Assembly (NCBI GenBank): GCA_964493245.1
Contig: CAZBNB010000016.1
Location: 1-63,210, forward strand
Length of the DNA stretch: 63,210 nucleotides
From: CAZBNB01 sp964493245
GTDB lineage: Bacteria; Pseudomonadota; Gammaproteobacteria; Legionellales; Legionellaceae
Direction: 5' to 3'
This document shows positions 1 to 12,046 of the stretch, piece by piece (position 1 is the first letter of the stretch; every line of letters starts with the position of its first letter). The position numbers and the translations under genes are program-made. The notes under the pieces are model-generated. The model was not told the DNA's origin, made no database searches, and saw nothing but the letters and a program-made list of their open reading frames with translations.

Positions 1-778
1 TGCCACCGCTATCAAATGTAATGCCTTTGCCAACCAAAACAACCAAGGGTGCATTGTCAGCACCTTGATAATGAACCTCAACCAATCTCGGCGGTTGTTG
101 ACTGCCTTGGCCTACCGCTAATAAAGCCCCCATACCCATTTTTTTCAATGCATCGTGATCGTGAATCGTGGTGGTTAAATTATTAAATTGTTTCGCTAAC
201 TCTTTTGCTTGTTCGGCTAAGTAATGAGGCGTACAAACATTGGCTGGCAGATTGGCAAGATTACGTGTTAATTGTATCCCGCTTGCAAGGGCTTGTGCGG
301 TTTTCAATGTCGTGATTTGAGCACCGGGAATATCAAACCAAATGGATTCGAGCGCGTATGGTTTTTTAGCTTTGGTTTTGAAGTCTAGATGTTGGTATCG
401 TGCGGATTCCATTTGTAACAACATGGATTGCAGCTGCCAATCTGCACTGCGTTGTTTAAGACGAGGCAGGGCAATGACCGCAGATTGGATGCGCTGTGTT
501 AGGAGATTGGTGGCGATTGTTTTCATGATTTTACTGAGCGTTGCCTCGTCATATTGTTCTGTCTCTCCACAATGAACAAGACAAAGGCTATGACCTTGAT
601 GATCAGCTTGCCAAACGGTATCACCACAAGTGGCTAATTTGTTTTTAAGGTTCTGCATGACGGGTATATAGGATGCGTCTAATTTCAACGAACAGGACAA
701 AGAATCTTCTTTTTCAAACACGCCGATCACTAAACAAGCATCTCCCTGAGGCAGTGTGTTGGTTAAGCCGTAGTTCAT
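1..778 (-). CDS. pepA: Leucyl aminopeptidase, N-terminal part (truncated by window edge)
   Basis: The first 259 residues of a cytosolic M17 leucyl aminopeptidase, a di-metal enzyme releasing N-terminal residues from peptides. The ATG is at 776-778 and the frame stays open to the window edge. The N-terminal domain is followed by the family segments ARNLANLPANVCTP-like (here LTRNLANLPANVCTP) and, at the very edge, VGKGITFDSGG, which carries the metal-binding and catalytic Lys/Asp of M17 enzymes. The remaining catalytic domain lies outside the window. The gene is divergent from lptF, the same arrangement as pepA and lptFG in many gammaproteobacteria, which supports the call. Confidence 0.93.
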   Translation of the reverse strand, partial: MNYGLTNTLPQGDACLVIGVFEKEDSLSCSLKLDASYIPVMQNLKNKLATCGDTVWQADHQGHSLCLVHCGETEQYDEATLSKIMKTIATNLLTQRIQSAVIALPRLKQRSADWQLQSMLLQMESARYQHLDFKTKAKKPYALESIWFDIPGAQITTLKTAQALASGIQLTRNLANLPANVCTPHYLAEQAKELAKQFNNLTTTIHDHDALKKMGMGALLAVGQGSQQPPRLVEVHYQGADNAPLVVLVGKGITFDSGG

Positions 779-835
779 TATTTCTCCTTTCGCTTTCCTA
801 AGCGTTTATGGTCATGCAGTTATATTGATTATTAT

Positions 836-1010
836 AACCCCATTTCGGAGTTTTTATGCTTTTAAACCTTCGATAAATCAATGATTACTTCGTTAAACGC
901 TCTAAAAAATGCTCACATTAGCGCTGCTAGTGCTGCGCTTTTTTAGAGCGTTTGCCTCGTACTCATTGATTTCTCTCGATTTAAAAGCATAAAAACGCCG
1001 AATTGGGGTT
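836..1010. repeat. 175-bp near-perfect palindrome (MITE-like element)
   Basis: The stretch between pepA and lptF is one long inverted repeat. AACCCCATTTCGGAGTTTTT at the left end matches the reverse complement of the right end (AACCCCAATTCGGCGTTTTT), and the match runs on through ATGCTTTTAAA and AAACGCTCTAAAAAA to the centre near 923 with few mismatches. It has no coding capacity. Terminal inverted repeats, small size and intergenic position fit a non-autonomous MITE. In RNA it would form a long hairpin between the two divergent genes. The rest of 779-1169 shows nothing further that I can support. Confidence 0.8.
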
Positions 1011-1169
1011 TATTATAAAATAAAAGTATGATTTTGTAGATATTCAGTCTACTGAGATAATGACTAAAAGTTGAATCTCAATGAGGTGTCGATTAAAATT
1101 GGGAAATGTAATGATATATATGAAGTTAAATCATGACAATTTTTCGTCAGAATTAGAGAGGCAAATGTT

Positions 1170-2246
1170 TTGCTGATTTTCCGTTATCTTGCCAAAGAAG
1201 TTTTTATTACCCTAGTCGCATTGACCAGTATTCTGATGCTGATTTTCATGAGTAATCAAGTAGTTATCTATTTGAATCGAGCAGCAACGGGCATTATTCC
1301 TGGCATGCTGGTGATGAAGTTGATGATGCTAGAGTTGCCCAATTTGCTGAGCTTGCTCTTGCCCTTGGGATTTTATTTTGCGCTGCTGTTGGCTTATGGG
1401 CGTTTGTACGCAGACAGCGAAATGGTGGTGTTACAAGCCTGTGGTTGGGGGACTGGGCATTTGATTCGCTGTAGTTTATTAATGGCGTTAATTGTCGCTT
1501 TTATAACAGGATCAATGATCCTCATCGCGCCATCCATTTATTATCAACGTGCAAAATTGTTAAATACAACCGGCGTTAAAACCCTAATTCAAACCATTGT
1601 CCCTGGGCATTTTCGTGTTTTAGGGAATGGTCATGATGCCTTTTATGTTGAGTCTATGAATAATGCCCATACCCAAGCCAAACATATTTTTTTAGTGCGT
1701 AATACAGAAACCACTGGTCAAAAAATGTGGCAAATATTGTGGGCTAACCGTGCACAAGTAAATGCAGATAAAGTAACCGGTGAAACGACTCTGGCTTTTT
1801 TAGATGGCAAGTACTATCAAGGCACGCCGGGTAAAGCGGACTACCAGGTTGCAACGTTTGATCGTTATCAAGCGCATTTACCAAGCCCAGAAGTCAGTGT
1901 CAAACACGATATTCGTGCCGAGCCTTTAAGATCGTTGTGGCCGCTTAATAATATAGATAGAAAAAAAGCCGCTGAATTACAATGGCGAATTTCTATTCCT
2001 TTGATGGCTTTTCCATTGGCGTTGGTTGGCATTCCATTAAGCCGTGTCAATCCCCGTGCGGGTAAGTTCGCTAAACTATTACCGGCTGTGGTGCTTTGCG
2101 TGGTGTATGCGAATTTTATGTTTATTTCCAGAGATTGGATTGCAGCAGGGAAGGTACCGCCTTGGATTGGTATGTGGTGGTTACACGGCGTCGTGGTGAG
2201 CTTGGGCTTGTTTTTAATTTGGCGCAACAAACGGGTGTTGAGTTAA
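1170..2246 (+). CDS. lptF: LPS export ABC transporter permease LptF
   Basis: Inner-membrane subunit of the LptB2FG extractor that moves lipopolysaccharide from the inner membrane to the LptC/LptA bridge. At 358 aa it has the family length. The layout is two N-terminal membrane helices (about 10-35 and 55-80), a third near 100-120, a periplasmic jellyroll segment (about 130-260), then three C-terminal helices. The start is TTG: GAGAGG lies 8 nt upstream, and the product MLIFRYLAKEV aligns with the usual N-terminus of LptF, with no in-frame ATG nearby. The stop overlaps the lptG ATG by one base, so the two are translationally coupled. Confidence 0.93.
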   Translation: MLIFRYLAKEVFITLVALTSILMLIFMSNQVVIYLNRAATGIIPGMLVMKLMMLELPNLLSLLLPLGFYFALLLAYGRLYADSEMVVLQACGWGTGHLIRCSLLMALIVAFITGSMILIAPSIYYQRAKLLNTTGVKTLIQTIVPGHFRVLGNGHDAFYVESMNNAHTQAKHIFLVRNTETTGQKMWQILWANRAQVNADKVTGETTLAFLDGKYYQGTPGKADYQVATFDRYQAHLPSPEVSVKHDIRAEPLRSLWPLNNIDRKKAAELQWRISIPLMAFPLALVGIPLSRVNPRAGKFAKLLPAVVLCVVYANFMFISRDWIAAGKVPPWIGMWWLHGVVVSLGLFLIWRNKRVLS

Positions 2247-3313
2247 TGCGATTAATTGATAAATACGTTACCAAAACAATTTTGGCTTCTATCAGTTTGG
2301 TTTTAGCGATGCTGACGGGCTTGCAGTTGTTTATTTTGTTTGTCAATCAATTAGGTGATTTAGGCAAAGCCGATTATGGTGTGTTACAAGCACTTAAATT
2401 TATTTTATTAGGTATGCCATACCAGGTGTATTTGTTTTTTCCCATGGCAAGTTTATTAGGGTGTCTTATCGGTTTAGGTATGATGGCGAATCATCGAGAG
2501 CTGGTGGTGATGCGTGCGGCGGGTATGTCCATTGCACAGATAACAATGGTGGTATTGCGGATTGCGTTGGTATTGGTGATGTTGGTGACATTACTCGGTG
2601 AGTTACTTTTACCTAAGCTGGTGTTATGGGCAAATGAATACAAAATGCAAATGTTGACCGCAGAGGATACCTTGCGTACCTCGAAAGGCATATGGCTACG
2701 TCAGCGCTATGACTTTATTGCCATTAGCTCAGTTTCTGCGCGCGGTGATGAACTGACAGATGTGCAACAATTACATTTTAATCACGCATATCAGTTAACA
2801 TCGATACGTCACATCGCACGCATTCATTTTACAGAAGGGAAATGGATCGCTGAAAATATCGATGAAACACAATTGGATAATGAAGCGACACACGTGGTGC
2901 ATCACGAGCAAATCATTTGGCCTATTCATTTAAAACCACGGGTCTTAAGAATGGGCTCAAATGAGCCAGACGAAATGACGTTTCAAGAGCTGTCGCAATT
3001 TTTACGAGCGCAACGAAAAAACCATCAATTAATGCGACATTATCAATTGGGATATTGGCAACGATTGGTTCAACCTTTCACAACGCTGGTGATGATGTTA
3101 TTGGCAATCCCCTTTATTTTTGGCCCATTGCGCTCATCAACCATGGGTTCAAAGCTGTTATTAGGCGCGACGATTGGTTTTGGTTTTTATATTATGAATC
3201 GATTTCTGGGTTCATTAAGCCAAATTTACCAATTTTCTTCTCTCGCTGCTGCACTGATGCCTACATTGCTGTTTGCGCTGTTGGGCTTGTATCTAATGCG
3301 GCGAGCGCGGTAA
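2246..3313 (+). CDS. lptG: LPS export ABC transporter permease LptG
   Basis: Partner permease of LptF in the LptB2FG complex, 355 aa. The frame is open further upstream to 2096, but the ATG at 2246-2248 gives MRLIDKYVTKTILASI, the typical LptG N-terminus, and overlaps the lptF stop by one base. Hydrophobic segments lie at about 15-35, 55-85 and 100-120. A periplasmic beta-rich region follows (about 130-260), then three C-terminal helices containing the conserved stretch RLVQPFTTLVMMLLAIPF. The last helix pair ends close to the stop. Confidence 0.94.
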   Translation: MRLIDKYVTKTILASISLVLAMLTGLQLFILFVNQLGDLGKADYGVLQALKFILLGMPYQVYLFFPMASLLGCLIGLGMMANHRELVVMRAAGMSIAQITMVVLRIALVLVMLVTLLGELLLPKLVLWANEYKMQMLTAEDTLRTSKGIWLRQRYDFIAISSVSARGDELTDVQQLHFNHAYQLTSIRHIARIHFTEGKWIAENIDETQLDNEATHVVHHEQIIWPIHLKPRVLRMGSNEPDEMTFQELSQFLRAQRKNHQLMRHYQLGYWQRLVQPFTTLVMMLLAIPFIFGPLRSSTMGSKLLLGATIGFGFYIMNRFLGSLSQIYQFSSLAAALMPTLLFALLGLYLMRRAR

Positions 3314-3334
3314 CAAATGCTGTAAAGGTTCACG

Positions 3335-3358
3335 CCCGAGACTCAAGCATTCCCTCTG
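3335..3358. repeat. 24-nt direct repeat, copy 1
   Basis: This copy begins CCCGAGACTCAAGCATTCCC just after lptG. It matches 22 of 24 bases of a copy at 6963-6986 in the same orientation. The two copies bracket the 930-aa protein and the DUF2845 gene. They could be target-site or recombination footprints, or a shared intergenic motif. Confidence 0.55.
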
Positions 3359-3400
3359 AACGATTATTAAAGGGTGTAAATTTGTGCGCAAGGTATCGTT

Positions 3401-6193
<2,793 letters not shown>

Positions 6194-6225
6194 AATGATT
6201 GCTCTTCGATAATGGATGACACGCT

Positions 6226-6837
6226 CTAATTAATGGCCTTAAGAATCCCATTAATAAAAGTGAATGTGACACTCGGTTGATACTGGTTAATCGTATAAAC
6301 CCACACTTGTGGTTTTTGATTGCCGGGTATTGGTTTGTTAACGTAGGTGTTATTAATGAGCGATGGTGAACCGCACGCGTTGTAAACCACACTGATAGGA
6401 TCTCCAACCTGTATTCGTCCACCTTGACAGACACTGAGTGCATTGCTTTCTGAGCCATTGACTTTGATGGTATTCACTTGATTATCAACCAAATCAATTT
6501 CAACAGAGGTTCCTTGCGAGCCACTTGGAAGTGACCACATATTGTACACTGGATTGATGCCGGGGTTATAATACATTGCGCCTTGATTGAGAATGGTGTA
6601 AATCAATTGTGTCACCGGAATTTGCTGAACAACCGGGCTGTTGTTGTCACGAATCGCAGTGGGTTGGCCACAAGCGGCAATCACTTGATCTTGCGTCATA
6701 CCAACATTAACGTAGGCGTGGCGCTGTGGGCAATAGTATGAGGTAGCGGCCGCCTGTGCGAGGATGGGCAAGGTGAGTGACGTTAAAACTGACAGACCAA
6801 AAATAGCATTGTGATATTTATTGGGCATATTCATCAT
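6226..6837 (-). CDS. DUF2845-type secreted protein
   Basis: 203 aa with a signal peptide (hydrophobic core about 12-25, cleavage after AQA near residue 29). The mature part holds two related units. The first is YVNVGMTQDQVIAACGQPT (about 43-61), and the second GDPISVVYNACGSPSLI (about 147-163). This pattern, a G(M/D)xxxxVxxxCGxP element at the start of an SmpA/DUF2845-like fold, is frequent in Legionella secreted proteins of unknown role. The ATG at 6837 is preceded by AAGG five bases upstream; a second ATG three codons on is possible. It leads the pair with the 930-aa gene downstream. Confidence 0.75.
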   Translation of the reverse strand: MMNMPNKYHNAIFGLSVLTSLTLPILAQAAATSYYCPQRHAYVNVGMTQDQVIAACGQPTAIRDNNSPVVQQIPVTQLIYTILNQGAMYYNPGINPVYNMWSLPSGSQGTSVEIDLVDNQVNTIKVNGSESNALSVCQGGRIQVGDPISVVYNACGSPSLINNTYVNKPIPGNQKPQVWVYTINQYQPSVTFTFINGILKAIN

Positions 6838-6962
6838 TTGAGCCTTAAAAATATATTCATCATGATATCATCCTCAACTTGCACACGCTCTCTGGTCGTC
6901 AATGTTCACGTCTGTTGACCGAAACAGCTGTATTTGACGCATCTTGAGCGAAAAAGTCGCTC

Positions 6963-6986
6963 CCCGAGATTCAAGCATTCCCCCTG
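6963..6986. repeat. 24-nt direct repeat, copy 2
   Basis: Second copy of the repeat at 3335-3358 (CCCGAGATTCAAGCATTCCC and four more bases), same orientation, 22/24 identical. It lies in the gap between the DUF2845 gene and msbA. Confidence 0.55.
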
Positions 6987-7077
6987 GTACCTCAGGTTGA
7001 ACGGTTTAACTGCACTTAAAATCGCCCCTCCTTTATCGATTAAAATTGGCTCTTTCAGTCAATAGAAGGTACAATCG

Positions 7078-8880
7078 GTGCTTTCAATTTCGAGTATCCA
7101 CTGCATGAAACCCATTGTATCAAAACCCCATGGAAAAGCTTGGCCATTAAGTAAGCGATTGTTTCGCAATGTGAAGCCATTTGCCGGGGTGCTGATACTC
7201 GGTATCATTGCTAATATTCTTTATAGCATAGTCGATGCTGGTTTTACATATATGTTACGGCCATTTTTAGACAAAGGTTTTATCAATATTGATATGGGCT
7301 TTGTGCGTCAGATTCCGTTGATTGTACTCATTGGGATTTCATTTCGAGGTTTAATCAGTTCGGCGGGCAGTTACTGTATGACTTGGGTTGCTCGCTCAGT
7401 GGTAAATGTGTTGCGACAACGCATTTTTGAGCACATTGTGCGCTTGCCAGCGGATGACTACGATCAAGCGACATCCGGAGAGCTGCTTTCTAAAATTTTA
7501 TATGACGTTGAGCAAGTGTCTCAAGTCAGTGCCGATGCCTTAACTGATTTTATACAAAATACCTGTTTGGTGACCGGCTTATTGACTGTGATGATGGTGA
7601 TTTGCTGGCAGCTGTCTTTGATGTTTCTTTTAACCATTCCATTTATTGGTATTGTGGTGAATTATACCAATAAGCGTATTCGCCGGGTGAGTCACCGAGT
7701 ACAGCGCTCTATGGGGCAAGTCACAGAAATTGCGGCTGAAGTCATTGAGGGCTACCGTGTGGTGCGTATTTTTGGTGGCGAGTCTTACGAAATAGACAAA
7801 TTTAAGGAGGCAACAGAGGCCTCACGTTTAAACGATATGAAGGTCGCTGCAACCAAAGCGCTGAATGTTTCTTCAGTCCAAATCATTATTGCTATTGGGA
7901 TTGCTACGATTATTTTTGCTGCGATTCAGTTACAAAGTGTGATTACAGTGACGGCAGGTTCGTTTTTAGCGATTATCGCTGCGATGTTGCAATTGATTAA
8001 ACCCATGAAAACCTTGACCACATTAAATGCGGTTATTCAACGCGGTTTGGCTGGTGCTGAAAGTGTGTTTTCTTTACTTGATAAGCCAGCCGAATCGAAG
8101 CATGGTCAAGAGATCGTGTTAAGTGGGCCATGCAGTATACAGTTTCAAGACCTTTCTTTTGCTTATCGACACGGGCCTCGTGTGTTGAATGGTATCAACT
8201 TCGATATCCTTCCCGGTGAGACGGTGGCATTAGTCGGACATTCTGGCAGTGGTAAAACCACTCTTTCAAGTCTACTTCCGCGTTTTTATGAGTTTGATGA
8301 AGGGCAGATCTGTATTAATCATATCCCTATTCAATCGATCGCTTTATCCAGCTTAAGAAACGCAATGGCGCTGGTCAGCCAGCACGTGACCTTGTTTAAT
8401 GATAGCGTCGCAAAAAATATTGCTTATGGTAAAAGCGATGTTACACATGATCAAATCGTAGCCGCTGCGCGCATGGCTTATGCGCATGATTTTATTGAAG
8501 CATTACCGGATGGTTACGAGACACGTGTTGGTGAAAACGGCGTATTGTTATCTGGTGGGCAACGGCAACGTTTAGCAATTGCGCGCGCGATTTTAAAGGA
8601 TGTGCCTATTTTAATTTTAGATGAAGCAACCTCCGCGTTAGATAATGAATCAGAGCAATATATTCAGGCAGCACTAGAACGCATTATGAAAAATCGTACA
8701 ACCCTGGTCATTGCGCATCGACTCTCTACTATCATGCGTGCAGATAAAATCATGGTGATGCATCAAGGACAGATTGTTGAATGGGGCAAGCATGATGAGC
8801 TGATCGCCCAGGGCGGTCATTATGCACAATTATATCAAAAGCAAGATACGCAGCATGATTACCAGGCGGTTTTGGCATAA
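7078..8880 (+). CDS. msbA: Lipid A export ATP-binding/permease protein MsbA
   Basis: Homodimeric ABC exporter that flips lipid A-core across the inner membrane. 600 aa from GTG. Six membrane helices lie in about 35-330, and the ATPase domain follows: Walker A GHSGSGKTT at 387-395, signature LSGGQRQR from 491, Walker B ILILDE ending in D515-E516, and the H-loop in the IAHRLST stretch. AGAAGG lies 8 nt before the GTG; an in-frame ATG at 7105 (MKPIVSKPHG) is the alternative and would give 591 aa, nearer the usual length. lpxK starts two bases after the stop, the classic msbA-lpxK pairing, which favours MsbA over other exporters. Confidence 0.93.
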   Translation: MLSISSIHCMKPIVSKPHGKAWPLSKRLFRNVKPFAGVLILGIIANILYSIVDAGFTYMLRPFLDKGFINIDMGFVRQIPLIVLIGISFRGLISSAGSYCMTWVARSVVNVLRQRIFEHIVRLPADDYDQATSGELLSKILYDVEQVSQVSADALTDFIQNTCLVTGLLTVMMVICWQLSLMFLLTIPFIGIVVNYTNKRIRRVSHRVQRSMGQVTEIAAEVIEGYRVVRIFGGESYEIDKFKEATEASRLNDMKVAATKALNVSSVQIIIAIGIATIIFAAIQLQSVITVTAGSFLAIIAAMLQLIKPMKTLTTLNAVIQRGLAGAESVFSLLDKPAESKHGQEIVLSGPCSIQFQDLSFAYRHGPRVLNGINFDILPGETVALVGHSGSGKTTLSSLLPRFYEFDEGQICINHIPIQSIALSSLRNAMALVSQHVTLFNDSVAKNIAYGKSDVTHDQIVAAARMAYAHDFIEALPDGYETRVGENGVLLSGGQRQRLAIARAILKDVPILILDEATSALDNESEQYIQAALERIMKNRTTLVIAHRLSTIMRADKIMVMHQGQIVEWGKHDELIAQGGHYAQLYQKQDTQHDYQAVLA

Positions 8881-8882
8881 AA

Positions 8883-9902
8883 ATGGACGCTAAAAGTTAC
8901 TTACGCAACTGCCTAGAAAAAAAAATAAATCGCATGTGGTATCAGCACGGGCATTCCTTACTCAGTGATGTGCTGTTGCCGATAGCAATGATATTTAAAT
9001 ACCTTGCTTCGGTGCGTCGATTTATTTATAAACGCAGCGCATCCCCAATAACCACACCGATTATTGTGGTTGGCAATCTCACTGTTGGTGGCGTGGGAAA
9101 AACGCCGTTTGTGATTGCTTTAGCAAAAGCGTTACAAGCTGAGGGTGTGCGTGTGGGTATTGTTAGCCGTGGTTATGGTGCGCGTGTCAAACATTTCCCG
9201 CATCATGTGCAGTTGACTGATTCGGCATCGTGCGTCGGTGATGAGCCTTTACTTATCGCTCAGCATACCGCCTGTCCCGTTGTCATTGCTCCTAAACGGA
9301 CAGAAGCCGTTCATTTTTTGTTGAAAAATCACCAACCGCAAGTCATTTTAAGTGACGATGGTTTACAGCATTATGCGATGAAACGTACCCTTGAAATTGT
9401 TTTGATTGACGGTGTTCGTCAACTGGGTAACCAACGCTGTTTGCCCTCAGGCCCCTTGCGTGAGCCAGTTAAACGACTCCAGGAGGTCGATTTTATTGTG
9501 ATGAATGGCCATCAACAAATGCAAGATTGTGACCAGCCCATCTATCACATGCAGTTGCAAGCCAGTGAGCCAAGACAATTGGGGACGAACAAAGTAGTGG
9601 CATGGCAGGATTTAGCACAACCGATTACCGCTATTGCTGGAATCGGGCACCCGGAGCGTTTTTTTTCAACCTTGCAAACGTTAAATATTCCGCATCAAGC
9701 TTATGCTTTTCCAGATCACCATGCTTTTTCTGCACAAGATTTCGCAAAGTTTGATAAAACGGTGTTGATGACAGAAAAAGATGCGGTAAAATGTGCACCA
9801 TTTGGCACGAAAAACATGTATTATTTACCTATAGAAGCGGTATGGAGCCAGGCATTCTGGCGTGCTTTCTGGGAAAAGTTGCAGAACCTAATGATACCCT
9901 AA
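8883..9902 (+). CDS. lpxK: Tetraacyldisaccharide 4'-kinase LpxK
   Basis: Membrane-associated kinase that phosphorylates the 4' position of the tetraacyldisaccharide to make lipid IVA. 339 aa, normal length. A hydrophobic N-terminal segment (about 28-46) anchors it. The P-loop GNLTVGGVGKTPF is at 64-76, followed by GIVSRGYG and ILSDDGLQHY, which carry family-conserved residues. EKDAVKC near 300 is the usual C-terminal signature. It is tightly linked to msbA upstream and followed 18 nt later by the secreted protein at 9921. Confidence 0.95.
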   Translation: MDAKSYLRNCLEKKINRMWYQHGHSLLSDVLLPIAMIFKYLASVRRFIYKRSASPITTPIIVVGNLTVGGVGKTPFVIALAKALQAEGVRVGIVSRGYGARVKHFPHHVQLTDSASCVGDEPLLIAQHTACPVVIAPKRTEAVHFLLKNHQPQVILSDDGLQHYAMKRTLEIVLIDGVRQLGNQRCLPSGPLREPVKRLQEVDFIVMNGHQQMQDCDQPIYHMQLQASEPRQLGTNKVVAWQDLAQPITAIAGIGHPERFFSTLQTLNIPHQAYAFPDHHAFSAQDFAKFDKTVLMTEKDAVKCAPFGTKNMYYLPIEAVWSQAFWRAFWEKLQNLMIP

Positions 9903-9920
9903 TTGGGAGAAAGTCGTTTC

Positions 9921-10934
9921 ATGTATAAGCTGTTTTCAGTATTAAAATACGTATTTGTGATTTATTCGTTTTCTTTTTGTGCTTTTTCTGAGACATCCTC
10001 ACAAGAAGCGATCGAGCCTTCTGACGGATTTTTTTTCCCAGTAAAAGCGCCACAAGCCAGCTTTGTTTTGTCTGGTTTATTAACCAATGAAAATGGTGAG
10101 CACTACGATTATTTTTTTCAAATTCAACGTGATGGACAAGCTTTTCATGCCAAAGTCGCATTGTTTGATTCACAACATCAAAAAATAATATTTGAAGAAG
10201 CAGGGGATGCAAAAATCGAGCATCCAGATGATTATGATTGGCACATTGGCCGTGCATTTTTAAGATTTAATGCCATTAATGATAGTTGGGTTTTTGGTTT
10301 GCTAAATGATGAAAAAGGCGGATTTAATTTCAAGGTAGATATGCTGAATCAACGCGAACACCATACGGTCACGCGCTATTTTAGACATGGTATCTCGTTT
10401 GTGGTGATGCAAACCGGTGCGTTAAATGGCCATTTACAGCTTGCTGATCATGAGGAGCAATTTGTTATCGCCAAAACGGCTTGGTTTCGTCAGATCTGGC
10501 TAACCCGTGAGACATCCAGCGAGCATCAATTAGATGGTCTGTTGTGTCGCTTTCAAGATGGAGGCGGATTATATTCAGTGCGTTTATCAGAGTCAGATAT
10601 GCCCAGAGGATCTGTCTCTGGTTTATTGAGCGCCGACGGTGAGGCAGCTGCGATTTCACAATTTATTCATGTAGAAGAAAAAGATGAGCACGCTTGGTTG
10701 ATTCGTGTTCTTGCGCCACACATGCAGTTAAACATTAATGCCGCACTTGCGCAGCAAGATGTTGTGGCTGGATTTATGCTGAATAAAGAGCGCCCAGGCT
10801 TTTGTCTTTTAAGTCGAGATCTGATGGGCGTGCAGGGAGAAAAACCACCAATAGTGATGCCAAAACCAAACATCCTGGCAAAATCAACAGTGACTGTTGA
10901 TAGTCCGCCAATCTGTACACGTTTGTGGTGCTAA
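9921..10934 (+). CDS. Secreted protein of unknown function downstream of lpxK
   Basis: 337 aa. I chose the ATG at 9921 because GGGAGA lies about 10 nt before it and the product begins with a signal peptide (core LFSVLKYVFVIYSFSFCAF, cleavage near residue 22). A TTG six codons upstream is also open. The mature part is rich in beta-strand-like alternation with motifs YDYFFQIQRDG, DWHIGRAFLRF and WLIRVLAPHMQL, hinting at a lipocalin-like or other beta-sheet fold (weak inference). Its last 161 nt are antisense to the end of the convergent MFS gene. Family not recognised; operon position suggests an envelope-related role. Confidence 0.72.
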   Translation: MYKLFSVLKYVFVIYSFSFCAFSETSSQEAIEPSDGFFFPVKAPQASFVLSGLLTNENGEHYDYFFQIQRDGQAFHAKVALFDSQHQKIIFEEAGDAKIEHPDDYDWHIGRAFLRFNAINDSWVFGLLNDEKGGFNFKVDMLNQREHHTVTRYFRHGISFVVMQTGALNGHLQLADHEEQFVIAKTAWFRQIWLTRETSSEHQLDGLLCRFQDGGGLYSVRLSESDMPRGSVSGLLSADGEAAAISQFIHVEEKDEHAWLIRVLAPHMQLNINAALAQQDVVAGFMLNKERPGFCLLSRDLMGVQGEKPPIVMPKPNILAKSTVTVDSPPICTRLWC

Positions 10935-12030
10935 AAAGCGCTAGCGTTAGTCCGATTAAAGGTTGTAATAGCGGTGTTGTGGCTAATGCGAGTGTGTTGG
11001 TAAAACCAGCTGCCGTTGACATTTGAGACTTTGCAACCAGCTCATTGCTAATGGGGTAAGCCAACAGATAAGCCCCACAAGATAATCCGGTTAACAACAT
11101 AAAACCACCGATAATCGTCATCGATTGACTGGGTATGTATAGCGTGATTAATAAAAAGACGGCACTGGTCAGATAAGAGCTGGCGATTAACATTCGACGT
11201 TGTTTGATAATATTCGAAAGCCACCCAAATAAAGGACAGCTGATACCGGTTCCAAGGAAAAACAATCCCGTGATAAGACTGGCTTGTCGCAGTGAGCACA
11301 TGCATTTCAATTGTATGAAAGGCACAGCCCATAAAGCGCCAAATACGGTAACCAGTGTGAAGCTAAGCCCAATCATTAAACCGTTAAGCCAAAGTTTTTT
11401 GTTTGCACAAATCACATAAAGTTCTTTTGTATAAGACGAAGCGGTTGATTCAGTGTGTTTTCCTTGATTGGGAATCATTTTCCAACAAAAATAAGCGACA
11501 ATTAAGGCGGCGAAAGCCGCGCCATCGATTAAGATTCGCCACCCGAAATGCGTGATCATTTGCCCCATACCGATGATGCCTAATACAGTCACCAAAAAGC
11601 TTCCTGTTTCAGTGATACCAATCAAAACGGCAAATCGATGTATTGGATAATGCTCGCGAACTAAGTGTGTTAAGCTGACAAAAGCAACGGAAGAGCCGAT
11701 ACCAATCACGATTCGACCAAGGTACAGTCCAGGTAAAGATAGGCTATTGGCAAAAATCAAGCAGCCCAATGCGCACAGGAAAGCGCTGGCGGTTAAAATG
11801 AGTCTGAGATTTTTGCGATCGCACAATAAACCCACGGGAATTTGTAGCGCTGTGTATATAATATAAAAAGAGCTTCCTAAAAATCCGGCGCTGATGGGTG
11901 ATAATTGCATTTCTTGCATAATGGCGCCAATGACGACACCAGAAGACAGTTGCAAAAAAAATTGCAGCAAGACAAAAGAAGATGAAACAAGCCAAATATT
12001 TAAGTTCATTGTTTTATAAGTGTTGTTCAA
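10774..12030 (-). CDS. MFS transporter
   Basis: 418 aa, twelve hydrophobic segments. The loop between helices 2 and 3 reads IPVGLLCDRKNLR, a form of the MFS GxLxDRxGRR motif, and RIVIGIGSSVAFV is the helix-4 element. It resembles the two tandem carriers at 55.5-58 kb and the Legionella phagosomal-transporter-like group, which import small solutes such as amino acids; the substrate cannot be read from sequence. It is last in the run ttcA-sulP-proS-MFS, 16 nt after proS. The 3' end overlaps the convergent secreted-protein gene by 161 nt, covering its last 53 codons. The ATG at 12030 is used; Met8 is an alternative. Confidence 0.85.
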   Translation of the reverse strand: MNNTYKTMNLNIWLVSSSFVLLQFFLQLSSGVVIGAIMQEMQLSPISAGFLGSSFYIIYTALQIPVGLLCDRKNLRLILTASAFLCALGCLIFANSLSLPGLYLGRIVIGIGSSVAFVSLTHLVREHYPIHRFAVLIGITETGSFLVTVLGIIGMGQMITHFGWRILIDGAAFAALIVAYFCWKMIPNQGKHTESTASSYTKELYVICANKKLWLNGLMIGLSFTLVTVFGALWAVPFIQLKCMCSLRQASLITGLFFLGTGISCPLFGWLSNIIKQRRMLIASSYLTSAVFLLITLYIPSQSMTIIGGFMLLTGLSCGAYLLAYPISNELVAKSQMSTAAGFTNTLALATTPLLQPLIGLTLALFSTTNVYRLADYQQSLLILPGCLVLASLLVVFLPARPSDLDLKDKSLGALYSA

Positions 12031-12046
12031 GTGTCAGCGTCTCGTG

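Noticed and set aside
1868..2346. Minus-strand frames inside lptF/lptG
   Set aside because: Shadows of conserved membrane-protein genes with no start signals.
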